This document shows positions 8,222-17,444 of a stretch of 64,000 bases of DNA, in pieces (positions within the stretch are counted from its first letter, which is position 1; each line of letters opens with the position of its first letter). Source of the DNA: Amycolatopsis sp. DSM 110486. GTDB taxonomy: Bacteria > Actinomycetota > Actinomycetes > Mycobacteriales > Pseudonocardiaceae. The notes beneath the pieces are model-generated. The model ran no database searches and had not been told where the DNA came from. It was given only the letters and a program-made list of their open reading frames with translations. The DNA lies in the NCBI RefSeq assembly GCF_019468465.1, contig NZ_CP080519.1:8301001-8365000 (forward strand), in the 5' to 3' direction. A program made the position numbers and the translations under genes.

Positions 8222-11200
8222 ATGGACACTCCCTGGTTCCCGGAGGCCGGCAAGTGCCGAGCGGTTTTGATCGGCACGAGCACCTACGGGGCGGCGGACC
8301 TGACCGCCATTCCCGCGGTGGCGAATAACCTGGCAGCACTGCGGGACGCCTTGACGGACCCGACGACCGGGCTGTTTAGTGCAGAACACTGCGCTGTCGA
8401 AGGCCTTGACACGCCGACATCGCTAGCCCAAGTCGGCATGGCGCTCGGCCGTGCCGCCCGCGAGGCCACCGACCTTTTGGTGGTCTACTACGCCGGTCAT
8501 GGATTGCTTGACGACGACGGGAGCCTGCATCTCGGGCTCGAGGACACCGAGCCGCAGAACGTCGGGTACAGCGGCCTTCCGATAGCGCGGATCAAGCAGG
8601 ATCTGGGCCAGGCCCGCGCGCGGGCGCGGGTCCTGATCCTGGACTGCTGCTTTTCGGGGCAAGCGATCGCGGCGATGGCTACTCCCAGCAGCCTTGTGAC
8701 CGGTCAGCTCACCCTCACCGGGACCTACACCCTCACGTCCAGCTCGGCGAACGTTCCTTCCCACGCTCCGGCCGGGGCCCGGCATACGGCGTTCACCGGT
8801 GCGTTGTTGAGCGCGCTGGCCGAACCCGAGCCCCGCACACTCGACGAGATCTACCAGCACGTGCACGGACGGCTGGTCGGGCTTGGCCTGCCGGCACCTC
8901 AGCGCCGGGCGACGAACACTGCCGGTCGGCTGGCGCTGGTGCGCGGCGCTTCAGCGGCGTCCGGGGACAGCGCCTCGGAACCCGAGACAGAACAGGCCGT
9001 TGACCCGCCTCCCGTGTCCTCACGGACCCGGACGAGCACGTTGGCTCGGGTGCTCGTCGAGGCAGGAGCCTCACCAGCGAAGGCGCCCGAAGTCCGGCGC
9101 CGGCCGGGCGCGTCGCCGCCTGGATCGCGGCCGACGCCCGGGACCGACGCGGACCGCGCGGCGATCGTCGAGTTCTGGAGCACGGTGGAGATGTTCAGCC
9201 CGCAGCCGGTGAAGAAGGTGAACCGGAGGGAGAGGGTGACCTCAGTCGTGCCCGGTGAGCCCTTGCCGTGGGACCCCGATCACGAGCTGGCGCGCTACCG
9301 GCTGACCTCGAAACAAGCCTGGCGGCACACGGTCTACCTGGGCGTCTACCAGCTCGAGCCGGTCTTCGACTTCCTCAACTCGGTGTTTCCTCCGGACGAG
9401 ATGAGCTACGACGAGCGCCCCGCGGGGGAGAGTGCCTTGGCGGCGTTCGTCGTCTCGGGAACAGGGCGTCCGCTGGTCGACTCGCAGGTGCTGTCCAGCT
9501 GTGCGTGGGCGACCGGCCGCGTGCTCAACCCCGGGCCCGACGAGCCCGGTTGGCTGAGCGGATTCGAACGAACCCGGAATGACTTCGCCGCCCTGTTCGA
9601 GGATCTCGTCACGCCCGGCAGGGAGACGGTGCGGGAGGCCCGGCAGTCCGGGCGGGTGCACGAGGTGGGGAACCTGGCCGACGAGGAATTGCTCGCCGGG
9701 TGCTTCCGGCTGGTCGAAGACCTCGTCCGGCTCGCCAGCGTGGTGCCGCACGGTGAGATCCGCGTGCACAGCCAGATCGTGGCCAAGCGCAACGCCTTCA
9801 GCGTGGACGGCCACGACTTCCTCAACAGCATGATCGCCGACGACCTGGTCGCCGTGGCGGCGAGCGCCGCACGGGGCGGCGCCGGAGCGGCTCTTCGTGA
9901 CTACCTCCGCCCTGATGCCGAGGTAGATCTCGGGGCCCGCGTGGACGTGCGGGACCGACCGGACGCGGTGCTGCACGCCACCTCGCCCGGACAGATCCCG
10001 CTGGGACGGTGGCCGAGCAGCCCGGACCACTCGTTGGCGCTCGGGCAGCAGCTGGCGGTCACCAGCGCGGTGCGGCCGCGGGACGGTGCCGGGCGGATCT
10101 TCGCCGTCAACGGACCGCCTGGCACCGGAAAGACCACCATGCTACGAGACCTTGTCGCCGCGCTGGTGGTCGAGCGGGCTGGTGCCCTGGCAGGACTCAA
10201 CCGGCCCGACGACGCGTTCGCCGGCACGACGGAGACGTGGCTGACCGGTGACTACAAACGGGTGATCCACCTCCTCCGGCCCCAGCTCACCGGGTTCGAG
10301 ATGGTCGTCGGGTCGGCGAACAACGGCGCCGTCGAGAACGTCACGAACGAGATGCCGGCACGGGAGGCCATCGACGACCACTGGCGTCGGACGGCCGAGG
10401 AGATCGACTACTTCGCGGGCACCGCGTCAGCGCTGCTCGCCACTGACAACGACCCTGCGAACCGCGGTTCGCAGCAGGTAGACGAAGAAGAGGGTGGTTG
10501 GGCCCTGCTTACCGCGCGGCTGGGCAACAAGGCCAACCGCAGTCGGTTCGTCGACGCGTTCTGGTTCCGCACACCACCCAAGCAGACTGCCGGCGCGAAC
10601 GACGGCGCGCCGAAGGACGACGAAGACGAGGACGCAACTGCCTTCGACCACGCGCAAGCCGGTCTGTTGGCCATCCTCAAGGACTACGAGCGGACGACGC
10701 CGTCCGAGACGTGGCCGGAAGCCGTAGCCGAATTCAACCGGGCGCTCGAGCGCGCCGAAGCGGGCCAGACCGAGCGGGATCGCGTCTACCGGACTTGGTG
10801 TGAAAAGCCGGAGGCCGAGAAGCACTTGAGGCAATGTCAAGAGGAACTGTCGTCCGCCGGAAGACAGCTTGACGGCATCCGCGCTCCGCTCGCCGAAGCG
10901 AACAGTCGCGTGCAGGCCTGGTACGCGGAGGGCCGGCGCCTCACCGGGCTGCGGATCGAGCACCAGCGGTTCCGGCCGGGGTTCCTGGAGTGGCTGACCT
11001 CGTGGGGACGCGCCCTGCGGGAATGGCGAAACCGCGACTCGAAGCTGGCTGGAGAACTCACCGCTGCCGAACGAGCGTTCGACTTGGCCCGTCAGGTGGC
11101 AGCCCGACTGGCGAACGAAGCCAGTACCGCCGCCGGAGTACACGCTCGGGCGAAGACGGGCACGGAGCGGGCACAGCACGCACTGAATACTCTGCTCGCC

Positions 11201-12397
11201 GAACTCACGGGCGCGGAGGTAGTCCTCGGGCCGCACTTCCCTGATCGCAGCTGGTTCGAAGACCGGTCTCGCCGCGAGTTGACGGCGCTCTGGACCGACT
11301 CCGAATGGAACTCGGCGCGGACGGATCTGTTTTTGGCGGCTTTGCGTCTGCACAAGGCTTTCCTCCGGCACGTACCGACGAAGATGCGTCAGAGCCTTCA
11401 GGGTGCGATGGACGTGTTGTCCGGCAGCGCACCGCGAGACTTGTCCCAGAACGCCGCACTGGCGGCGTGGCAGGCACTGTTCCTGGTGGTTCCGGTGGTG
11501 TCGACGACGTTTTCTTCCTTCGCTCGCATGTTCTCCCACTTGGGCGCGGAGACATTGGGCTGGTTGCTGATCGACGAGGCCGGGCAGGCGACACCACAGA
11601 GCGCCGTCGGAGCCCTCTGGCGTGCGAAACGCGCGGTGATCGTCGGCGACCCGCTGCAACTCGAACCAATCACCACGGTACCGTTCCGAGCCGAACAGGC
11701 CATTCGCCGGGAACTCGGCGTCGACGAGCAGTGGTTGCCGGGCCGCACGTCCGTGCAACGCGTGGCTGACCGCCTCACGCACCTGGGGACGTTGCTGCCT
11801 TCGGACGACGGGAAAATTTGGGTAGGCGCGCCGTTGACCGTGCACCGCCGCTGCGACGAGCCGATGTTCGGAATCGCCAACGACATCGCGTACGACGGGC
11901 TGATGATCCACGGCAACACGTCGGCGCACGCCGACCGGTTCACCGAGGAGTACCCGTCGTTACCCGAGTCCAAGTGGATCGACGTGGCTACCAGTCACTC
12001 CGAAGGCCACTGGATACCTGCGGAGGGTCAGCAGCTGGATCGGATCCTGGCGGCCCTCGGTGCGTTGGATTTCGACATGTCCGACGTCATGGTCATCGCG
12101 CCGTTCCGGGACGTTGCAGACCGAGTTCGCCGGCGCAGTGACCGTTATCCCGACTTGGTGGCCGGAACCATCCACACGGCCCAGGGAAAGCAGGCGGACG
12201 TTGTGGTCCTCGTGCTCGGCAGTGATCCTCAGCGCCCTGGAGCCCGTCGTTGGGCGGCGAGCAAACCCAATCTGCTCAACGTCGCGGCCAGCCGGGCGAA
12301 ACGTCGTCTCTACGTCATCGGTGACCGGCGAGCATGGTCCAGCCAACGCCACTTCGACGTGCTGGCCACGCGATTGCCGTTCTCGGCTCCGCGGTAG
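8222..12397 (+). CDS. Caspase-like protease fused to a superfamily 1 helicase
   Basis: 1,391 residues. Residues ~10-255 are a caspase/metacaspase (C14) domain with His93 in YYAGHG and Cys143 in LDCCFSG, the catalytic dyad. A linker rich in Pro/Ser follows (~260-330). Residues ~610-1380 are an SF1 helicase/NTPase related to the UPF1/DNA2 type: Walker A GPPGTGKT (631-638), Walker B DEAG (1118-1121), GDPLQLEP (~1142), TIHTAQGKQAD (~1317) and NVAASRAKRRLYVIGD (~1352). A long Glu/Ala/Arg-rich coiled coil (~840-1000) is inserted between the helicase halves. The start at 8222 is preferred because it follows the EACC1 stop by 4 bp. The helicase probably senses nucleic acid and the caspase acts as the effector; this is inference from architecture. 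Confidence 0.88.
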   Translation: MDTPWFPEAGKCRAVLIGTSTYGAADLTAIPAVANNLAALRDALTDPTTGLFSAEHCAVEGLDTPTSLAQVGMALGRAAREATDLLVVYYAGHGLLDDDGSLHLGLEDTEPQNVGYSGLPIARIKQDLGQARARARVLILDCCFSGQAIAAMATPSSLVTGQLTLTGTYTLTSSSANVPSHAPAGARHTAFTGALLSALAEPEPRTLDEIYQHVHGRLVGLGLPAPQRRATNTAGRLALVRGASAASGDSASEPETEQAVDPPPVSSRTRTSTLARVLVEAGASPAKAPEVRRRPGASPPGSRPTPGTDADRAAIVEFWSTVEMFSPQPVKKVNRRERVTSVVPGEPLPWDPDHELARYRLTSKQAWRHTVYLGVYQLEPVFDFLNSVFPPDEMSYDERPAGESALAAFVVSGTGRPLVDSQVLSSCAWATGRVLNPGPDEPGWLSGFERTRNDFAALFEDLVTPGRETVREARQSGRVHEVGNLADEELLAGCFRLVEDLVRLASVVPHGEIRVHSQIVAKRNAFSVDGHDFLNSMIADDLVAVAASAARGGAGAALRDYLRPDAEVDLGARVDVRDRPDAVLHATSPGQIPLGRWPSSPDHSLALGQQLAVTSAVRPRDGAGRIFAVNGPPGTGKTTMLRDLVAALVVERAGALAGLNRPDDAFAGTTETWLTGDYKRVIHLLRPQLTGFEMVVGSANNGAVENVTNEMPAREAIDDHWRRTAEEIDYFAGTASALLATDNDPANRGSQQVDEEEGGWALLTARLGNKANRSRFVDAFWFRTPPKQTAGANDGAPKDDEDEDATAFDHAQAGLLAILKDYERTTPSETWPEAVAEFNRALERAEAGQTERDRVYRTWCEKPEAEKHLRQCQEELSSAGRQLDGIRAPLAEANSRVQAWYAEGRRLTGLRIEHQRFRPGFLEWLTSWGRALREWRNRDSKLAGELTAAERAFDLARQVAARLANEASTAAGVHARAKTGTERAQHALNTLLAELTGAEVVLGPHFPDRSWFEDRSRRELTALWTDSEWNSARTDLFLAALRLHKAFLRHVPTKMRQSLQGAMDVLSGSAPRDLSQNAALAAWQALFLVVPVVSTTFSSFARMFSHLGAETLGWLLIDEAGQATPQSAVGALWRAKRAVIVGDPLQLEPITTVPFRAEQAIRRELGVDEQWLPGRTSVQRVADRLTHLGTLLPSDDGKIWVGAPLTVHRRCDEPMFGIANDIAYDGLMIHGNTSAHADRFTEEYPSLPESKWIDVATSHSEGHWIPAEGQQLDRILAALGALDFDMSDVMVIAPFRDVADRVRRRSDRYPDLVAGTIHTAQGKQADVVVLVLGSDPQRPGARRWAASKPNLLNVAASRAKRRLYVIGDRRAWSSQRHFDVLATRLPFSAPR

Positions 12398-12681
12398 CTC
12401 GTCGAGGTGCATGGGATCAGCTTCCTCCGGTTGTCCGGACACCTTGGCGTTGCAACCGGGCCAGCCCCGTCGGCGTGGCCTCGCTCAACGTGACAGAACA
12501 CCTCGCCGCTACGCAAGGCCGATCTGATGGAGTCAGCCGATGAGCCTGATCGAAGATACCGGAGCTGACCGTTCCCACGACCCGCAGCATCACGGTCCAG
12601 TTCGGCACTCCCATAGATGCACCTATCCCGCAGCGGTAGCGACGGGTCCGCTAGAATCGTGAGAACTTTGTGGGGAGAGAA
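12398..12681. other. Intergenic region with possible promoter for the AIPR gene
   Basis: No gene is visible. A -10-like TAGAAT lies at about 12651-12656, 26 bp before the AIPR start, with no good -35. A strong Shine-Dalgarno GGGGAGAG (12672-12679) precedes the GTG at 12682 and decides that start over the in-frame GTG at 12670. The AIPR gene may be separately transcribed or read through from the caspase operon. Confidence 0.35.
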
Positions 12682-14751
12682 GTGACACAGCTTTCGACAC
12701 AACTACACCAGCTTGCCAGGGCACTGGACGAGCGATTCTCCCGTCACGTGCACCGAGAAGGTATTGACGGCAGGGATCCCGAGGAAGATAGTAAAAAGCT
12801 GCGATCACGTGGGCTCGCTGCCATGGCCGCCCACATCGTCGCCGGCGTCTCCGACCGTGATGCGGGCGAACGCGTGACCGACTACTTCCTTGACGATGGC
12901 ATCGACGGATTCGCCGTAGCGACAGCTGCCCCATCCTCGCGGGTACTCCACCTGATACAGGCCAAATGGTCAACCGACGGAAGCCACACCTTCAAGGTTG
13001 AAGAGGCGAAGAAGCTGGTAACCGGGTTCGCTAAACTCCGGGCAGGACAACTTGCCTCGCAGAACTTGCTGAACCGACATCGTGACGAAATCGACCCTGT
13101 GATGTCCACTCCCGGTGCAAGGGTCTGCTTGGTCTTCGCGACCAGTGGGCACCGGCCGGTTCCGCCGAACACCAGGAAGGAAATCGACGAGGCCGTCACA
13201 CGCGATATCGGAGCCGAAATTTCTGTCGACGTCCAGTGGCTGCTGCTCAAGGATTTCGTCGGGCACCTCGAAGCCAACATGACACGGCGGGGCGTGGCCG
13301 TTTCGGCACCCCTGCTACGGAACCGGCCCGTTGACGAGCAATATCCTGCGCTGCAGGGCACCATCAGCGCAGCCGAACTCGGCGAGTGGTTTACGGACCA
13401 CGGCAGGGCAATCTTCGACGACAACGTGCGCGTCGACATGACGAGTAACGTCAATGACGAGATCGTTGAGTGCCTGCTTCGCGAGCCGGAAAACTTCTGG
13501 TATTTCAACAACGGCGTTACCGCATTGTGTGAGCGCTGGCAGCGCGCGCCGATAAACGGCAGAGAAGTGCCATACGAATTCACCAACCTGCGGATCGTCA
13601 ACGGTGCCCAGACGGTCAGTAGTATCGGGAGGGCGATGCAGTATAGCCGTGACTCCGTTGCTAAAGCGCAAGTTCCAATCCGGTTCGTCGCCCTTGACAC
13701 GAAAGGGCCGCGATTCGGCGCGCGAATCGCGTACGCAACCAACCGTGCCAATCCGATGGTGCCCCGCGACTTTCTGGCCATGGACCATGTGCAGCAGCGA
13801 CTACGCGACGAATTCACCTTGACATGGGGTCGTACGTACTCGATTCGCGCGAATGACAGCGTACCCAGTGATAAAACTGGCTGCTCTGTGCTGGAGGCGA
13901 CGATCGCGATGGCATGCGGCCGGCACAACGTGCCTACGCTCGTCGATGCCAAGTATGACGTCTCGTCGTTGTGGAAGACCCAGGGTGAGAGTTACCGTGA
14001 GCTGTTCAACAACAAGACGTCCGCGACCGAAGTCTGGCGACGCGTGTTGGCTCTGCGCATGATCAGGAAGGCTCTCCACCAAGACGATGTGCTGACCAGT
14101 CAGCGAATGAAGAACGTTGCCGTCCTGGGCGAGCTGCTCATCGCGCACATCGTCTTCCGACAGCTTGGCGACGATGGGATCGCAGACATCCGGTCGGATT
14201 GGGGCGACCGGATGCCGTCGGTTGAGAAGCACACTGTCGCGGCTGTACGTGCGCTGGCGGCGAGCGTTGACCACAGACTGCTCGCGAAGCCGGCGTCCAA
14301 GAATCCCTGGAGGGACGTAGCGAACCTACTCAGGGACAAGAAGTGGGTGTCCGATCTGTTGGACCACTCTGGACTGCCCGTGCCGGACGACAACTCCGAA
14401 GTCAACTTGCCTTGGCCATCAGAACCGGCGTTCAGGCTGCTGGTCCGGGACGCCTACCGAGCGGTCGGCGGGATATGTGACGGTGGTTTTCTGGTGCGGG
14501 CCGGAGCCACCGCCACCGCCACCGACCAGAGTTCACTCAGCACGACACAGCTCCGCCATCGGCAGAATCTTCGGGACTCGCTGGCTTTCGTCGAAGACGG
14601 CGGCTTTCTTCGCCTGACCCGTGACGCCTCGTTCGAGTCACCCAGCCAGGCCGCCGCTGTACTGCTGGGCCATTCGGTCAACGGCGCCGACGGCTGGACC
14701 ACCAGCGACGGAAAAACCTACCGCGAGGTCACAAAGGCTGGGGTGATATAG
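12682..14751 (+). CDS. AIPR-family abortive-infection protein with nuclease-like N-terminus and DUF4357 C-terminus
   Basis: 689 residues. The N-terminus has a PD-(D/E)XK-like signature: DDGIDGFAV (~71-79) followed by HLIQAKW (~90-96). The central AIPR domain is recognisable from ENFWYFNNGVTALCE (~270) and LRIVNGAQTVSSIG (~302), diagnostic of abortive infection phage-resistance proteins. The last ~90 residues match DUF4357: GGFLVRAGATATA, FVEDGGFLRLTRDASFESPS, AAAVLLGHSVNGADGW. DUF4357 occurs in several defence-linked proteins. The gene is co-oriented with the caspase-helicase 284 bp upstream and followed by a hairpin. A nuclease-based phage-defence role is inferred; the target is unknown. Confidence 0.82.
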   Translation: MTQLSTQLHQLARALDERFSRHVHREGIDGRDPEEDSKKLRSRGLAAMAAHIVAGVSDRDAGERVTDYFLDDGIDGFAVATAAPSSRVLHLIQAKWSTDGSHTFKVEEAKKLVTGFAKLRAGQLASQNLLNRHRDEIDPVMSTPGARVCLVFATSGHRPVPPNTRKEIDEAVTRDIGAEISVDVQWLLLKDFVGHLEANMTRRGVAVSAPLLRNRPVDEQYPALQGTISAAELGEWFTDHGRAIFDDNVRVDMTSNVNDEIVECLLREPENFWYFNNGVTALCERWQRAPINGREVPYEFTNLRIVNGAQTVSSIGRAMQYSRDSVAKAQVPIRFVALDTKGPRFGARIAYATNRANPMVPRDFLAMDHVQQRLRDEFTLTWGRTYSIRANDSVPSDKTGCSVLEATIAMACGRHNVPTLVDAKYDVSSLWKTQGESYRELFNNKTSATEVWRRVLALRMIRKALHQDDVLTSQRMKNVAVLGELLIAHIVFRQLGDDGIADIRSDWGDRMPSVEKHTVAAVRALAASVDHRLLAKPASKNPWRDVANLLRDKKWVSDLLDHSGLPVPDDNSEVNLPWPSEPAFRLLVRDAYRAVGGICDGGFLVRAGATATATDQSSLSTTQLRHRQNLRDSLAFVEDGGFLRLTRDASFESPSQAAAVLLGHSVNGADGWTTSDGKTYREVTKAGVI

Positions 14752-14752
14752 C

Positions 14753-14770
14753 GACGACCGGCAGGTCGTC
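14753..14770 (+). terminator. Hairpin directly after the AIPR gene
   Basis: GACGACC (14753-14759), loop GGCA, GGTCGTC (14764-14770): a perfect 7-bp stem with a tetraloop beginning two bases past the stop codon. No U-tract follows, as is usual in high-GC actinobacteria. Confidence 0.5.
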
Positions 14771-15068
14771 ACGGAGTCTGTCCGGCAGTATCGCGTGTAC
14801 GCCCCCATGCTTGGCGACCTCTGACGCCGAAGCCGAATGTGATTCGGCAGGCGGCTGTCACCGCATGCAAACTGTGCACCGGTAGACCCCAATCAAGTTT
14901 CTGACACGTCGCCGTCATCCCGCGTGGGTGCTCGTCGCGAAGGCACAAGCATGCGTCCGACGCCTTGACCGGCAGGTACAGCGTTGATCCCGCGATCAGG
15001 TCTTACGAGCAGCCACACACACTGCCTCATCGCCTGAATACGTCACAGTGTGAGGCGTGTGTGCAATT
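14771..15068. other. Gene-free spacer
   Basis: No coding frame with convincing codon bias on either strand, and no recognised element, until the recombinase-associated motif at 15069. Confidence 0.4.
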
Positions 15069-15091
15069 TCGGACACTCAATTGCCCCATGG
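15069..15091. repeat. Recombinase-associated 3' motif, copy 3
   Basis: TCGGACACTCAATTGCCCCA followed by TGGGGCGT. It differs from the core by one base. No recombinase follows it directly; instead a ~100-bp conserved spacer leads to copy 4. The arrangement is the same at 21630-21755. Confidence 0.65.
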
Positions 15092-15165
15092 GGCGTGCGG
15101 TGACTTCGGGGTCGACGACTTGAGAACCTGCAGGTCAGCCGGGGATCCGGAGCGTTGTGGTTAGC

Positions 15166-15200
15166 GTGCAAGATCGTCTCGGACACTCTTTTACCCCACG
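15166..15200. repeat. Recombinase-associated 3' motif, copy 4
   Basis: GCAAGATCGTCTCGGACACT followed by CTTTTACCCCACG, ahead of the decayed recombinase of lineage C. The upstream flank GCGTTGTGGTTAGCG is shared with copies 2 and 6. Confidence 0.65.
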
Positions 15201-15222
15201 AATCTTCAGATCCGTGGGGTAA
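15191..15222 (-). terminator. Hairpin at the 3' end of the lineage C recombinase
   Basis: TTACCCCACG (15191-15200) pairs perfectly with CGTGGGGTAA (15213-15222) around a 12-base loop, four bases past the recombinase stop codon at 15226-15228. The left arm is part of the conserved motif, so the element may serve as terminator, recombination-site arm, or both. Confidence 0.5.
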
Positions 15223-15225
15223 TCT

Positions 15226-16850
15226 CTATATCGGTCCATGGCTAACACCGCCTGATGGTATCGGTCGCTCGCCGATTGCAGGGAATGCGCGGCGATGCTC
15301 GTCAGCGGCCACCGTCCGGTGCTCCGGTGCCGTGCCCGTGTGGTGACTGCAGTCCAATTCGAGGGGCAGCTGATCCGGTTGTGTTGGCGGGTAGGTGACC
15401 TGCCGCGCGACGGCCGGCCGAAGTTCGCGAGTCTCGTGACCGCACAGGATCTCCAGCCCGCGGTTACGAAGGTCCTCACGCATCTCGCGCGGGCTGCGGT
15501 CGTCGGCCTGTCCGTTTTCGTGAAGCAGGCCCGCCAACGTCACCAGAAGGTGATCCTCCCGCACATAGACATTGCGCGGCCCATGAGCCGGCCCATGAGC
15601 CGGCCGAGGTGCGGCCGTGCTGTAGCCGTGACGGCAGCGATACCCCGGGCGGCCATGAACCCAGTGCGCCTCCAGCCGACGACCGCATACCCCGCAAACG
15701 ACCAACCCGGACAACTCGTACTCGCGCGTGTCGCCATCCTTGGTGTGCCGCCCGGAGCGAATCCGCTGGATAGCGATGAACGTGTCCTCGTCGACCAACG
15801 GGGCATGAGCCAGACGCTCGGACACCTCCCACGCCCCCGCAAGATTCCAGCGCACAGCGCCCGAGCCACGACCACTCGGACGTCCACCGGCGCCGTGGCC
15901 TTGGGTGGTCTGACGGTTCCAGACCTGCCGGCCGGTGTACCTCGGGTTCTCCAAGATCATCCCGACGGTGCGAACAATCCACCGCGCCCCCGACCGGTGG
16001 GAGTTCCTCGCCGGATCCGCGCTCGACGGGCACGGAACACCACGCTCATTCAACTCCCGCGCCAACGACGCGATCGACCGGCCCGCAGGCGCGCTCGGCG
16101 AACATCCATCGCACCCGCTGCGAGGTCTCCGGGTCCGGCTCGAGCCTGTGCAAACGCCGACCCCATCGCGCGTGGGTCATGTTCGGATGAGGCCCGCCGT
16201 CTGCCAACCGATACCCGTAAGGAGGATGACCGCCAAGAAAACGCCCCTGCAACCGTGTCTGCGCACGCATCGCTGCCATGACACGGTGCCGAGTCCGCAC
16301 GACCTCACGCTGCGCCTGAGCGCCCAGCAGCGTCATCAACCCTCGATAAACAGGACTGCCCAGCTACACCGGGCCGCCAGCCTCAGGCAACCACACCTGC
16401 ACACCCACCGCATCCAGCCGAGCGACCACCTCTCGGAACTGGTCACCGTGGAAAGCCCGCTCGTACTCACCCACCACCACAGCATCAAACGCACGATCCC
16501 GGCTCTCCGCAGCCGCCAACAACTCAGACGCAGCCGGACGCTCCGGCCACGACCACCGCCGCGACCGGCCCTCATCGAAGAACTCGACCACGACCTCGCC
16601 GACACCCTCGACCAACTCATCCGCCACCGCGCGCTGCCACGCACGAGACGTCCGCGGGTCTTGGAACTCACTGGTCGACATCCGCCCGTAAAACGCAAAC
16701 CGCGCACCTTCTGGCGCCCGGTCAGAAGCACGCGCCACACCACGCCGAGCAGCCACAGCCCCGGCAAACCCCGCACCAGTCAATCCGCCCACCGCAGCTC
16801 CCTCCGTCGGTCCGAAACCGAAACCGCGCAGGGACTGACCGATGACGACA
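15226..16850 (-). pseudogene. Serine recombinase lineage C, inactivated
   Basis: The complete domain order is present but broken. The resolvase domain (FAFYGRMSTSEFQDPRTS, VVVGEYERAFHGDQF, VWLPEAGGPV) is stopped by an in-frame TAG at 16364-16366. The same frame then continues (LMTLLGAQAQREVVRTRHRV, GGHPPYGYRLADGG) to about 16080, where a one-base shift moves to the frame ending at 15226 (MARELNERGVPCPSS, NPRYTGRQVWNR, CGVCGRRLEAHW). One nonsense mutation plus one frameshift therefore separates it from a working gene. The 5' end is placed approximately because no start codon stands out. Confidence 0.75.
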
Positions 16851-16904
16851 GACGAGCGACCACCGCCCGAACAGAGCAACGATCGCGCGATCCTTCGACG
16901 ACCG

Positions 16905-17085
16905 ACGCGCTGTCCAAAGGCGGTGGTGCGCGCCATCGGGACGGCGTTCTGCGTGGGTGGGGATCTTTGCGAGCCGTTGACCGCCGCTGTCCGTGGCCCG
17001 CTGTCGGAGCCAGGTGGACATGGTGCTGATGTGCGACTATCGGATCGCCCCGACTCCACCCGCTTCGGTGAGGGGCTACATCTAG
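16905..17085 (+). pseudogene. Enoyl-CoA hydratase/isomerase fragments
   Basis: Short pieces in different frames resemble a crotonase: VVRAIGTAFCVGGDL at about 16922 (compare the oxyanion-hole motif AFCAGGDL) and VDMVLMCDYRIAP at about 17013 (compare ALDLVLACDYRIA). Nothing longer survives. From 17086 to 17444 I see no further recognisable gene. Confidence 0.4.
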
Positions 17086-17444
17086 GCAGGTGCGGTCCCG
17101 CGCGACGGCGGCTGCCGCTACCACCCACGCCCGGTCGGGAGTTCACGGGGCCCTGCGCCTGCTGCACGACGAAATCGTCATCACCGCGCAGGCGCTGAAG
17201 TGGTACCTGGTCGACGACGGCTGCACGACGCTGAGGTGCCTTGTGTCGGCGGCGAGGCCCGGGTGCTCTGGACAGTCGTGTCGTGGCCGAGCGCAGCGTG
17301 CTCGGCCACGCGAGGAACCCGCAGCGTGATCCGCTCCCCACCACCTCGCCTGCGCCGTCCACGCGCGTGTCCAGCACGCGGTGCTTGCTTGCGGTTGACC
17401 GGGGCTTCGCGGTTGCCCTCGTAACCCGACCCTGCCGGGCCAGC

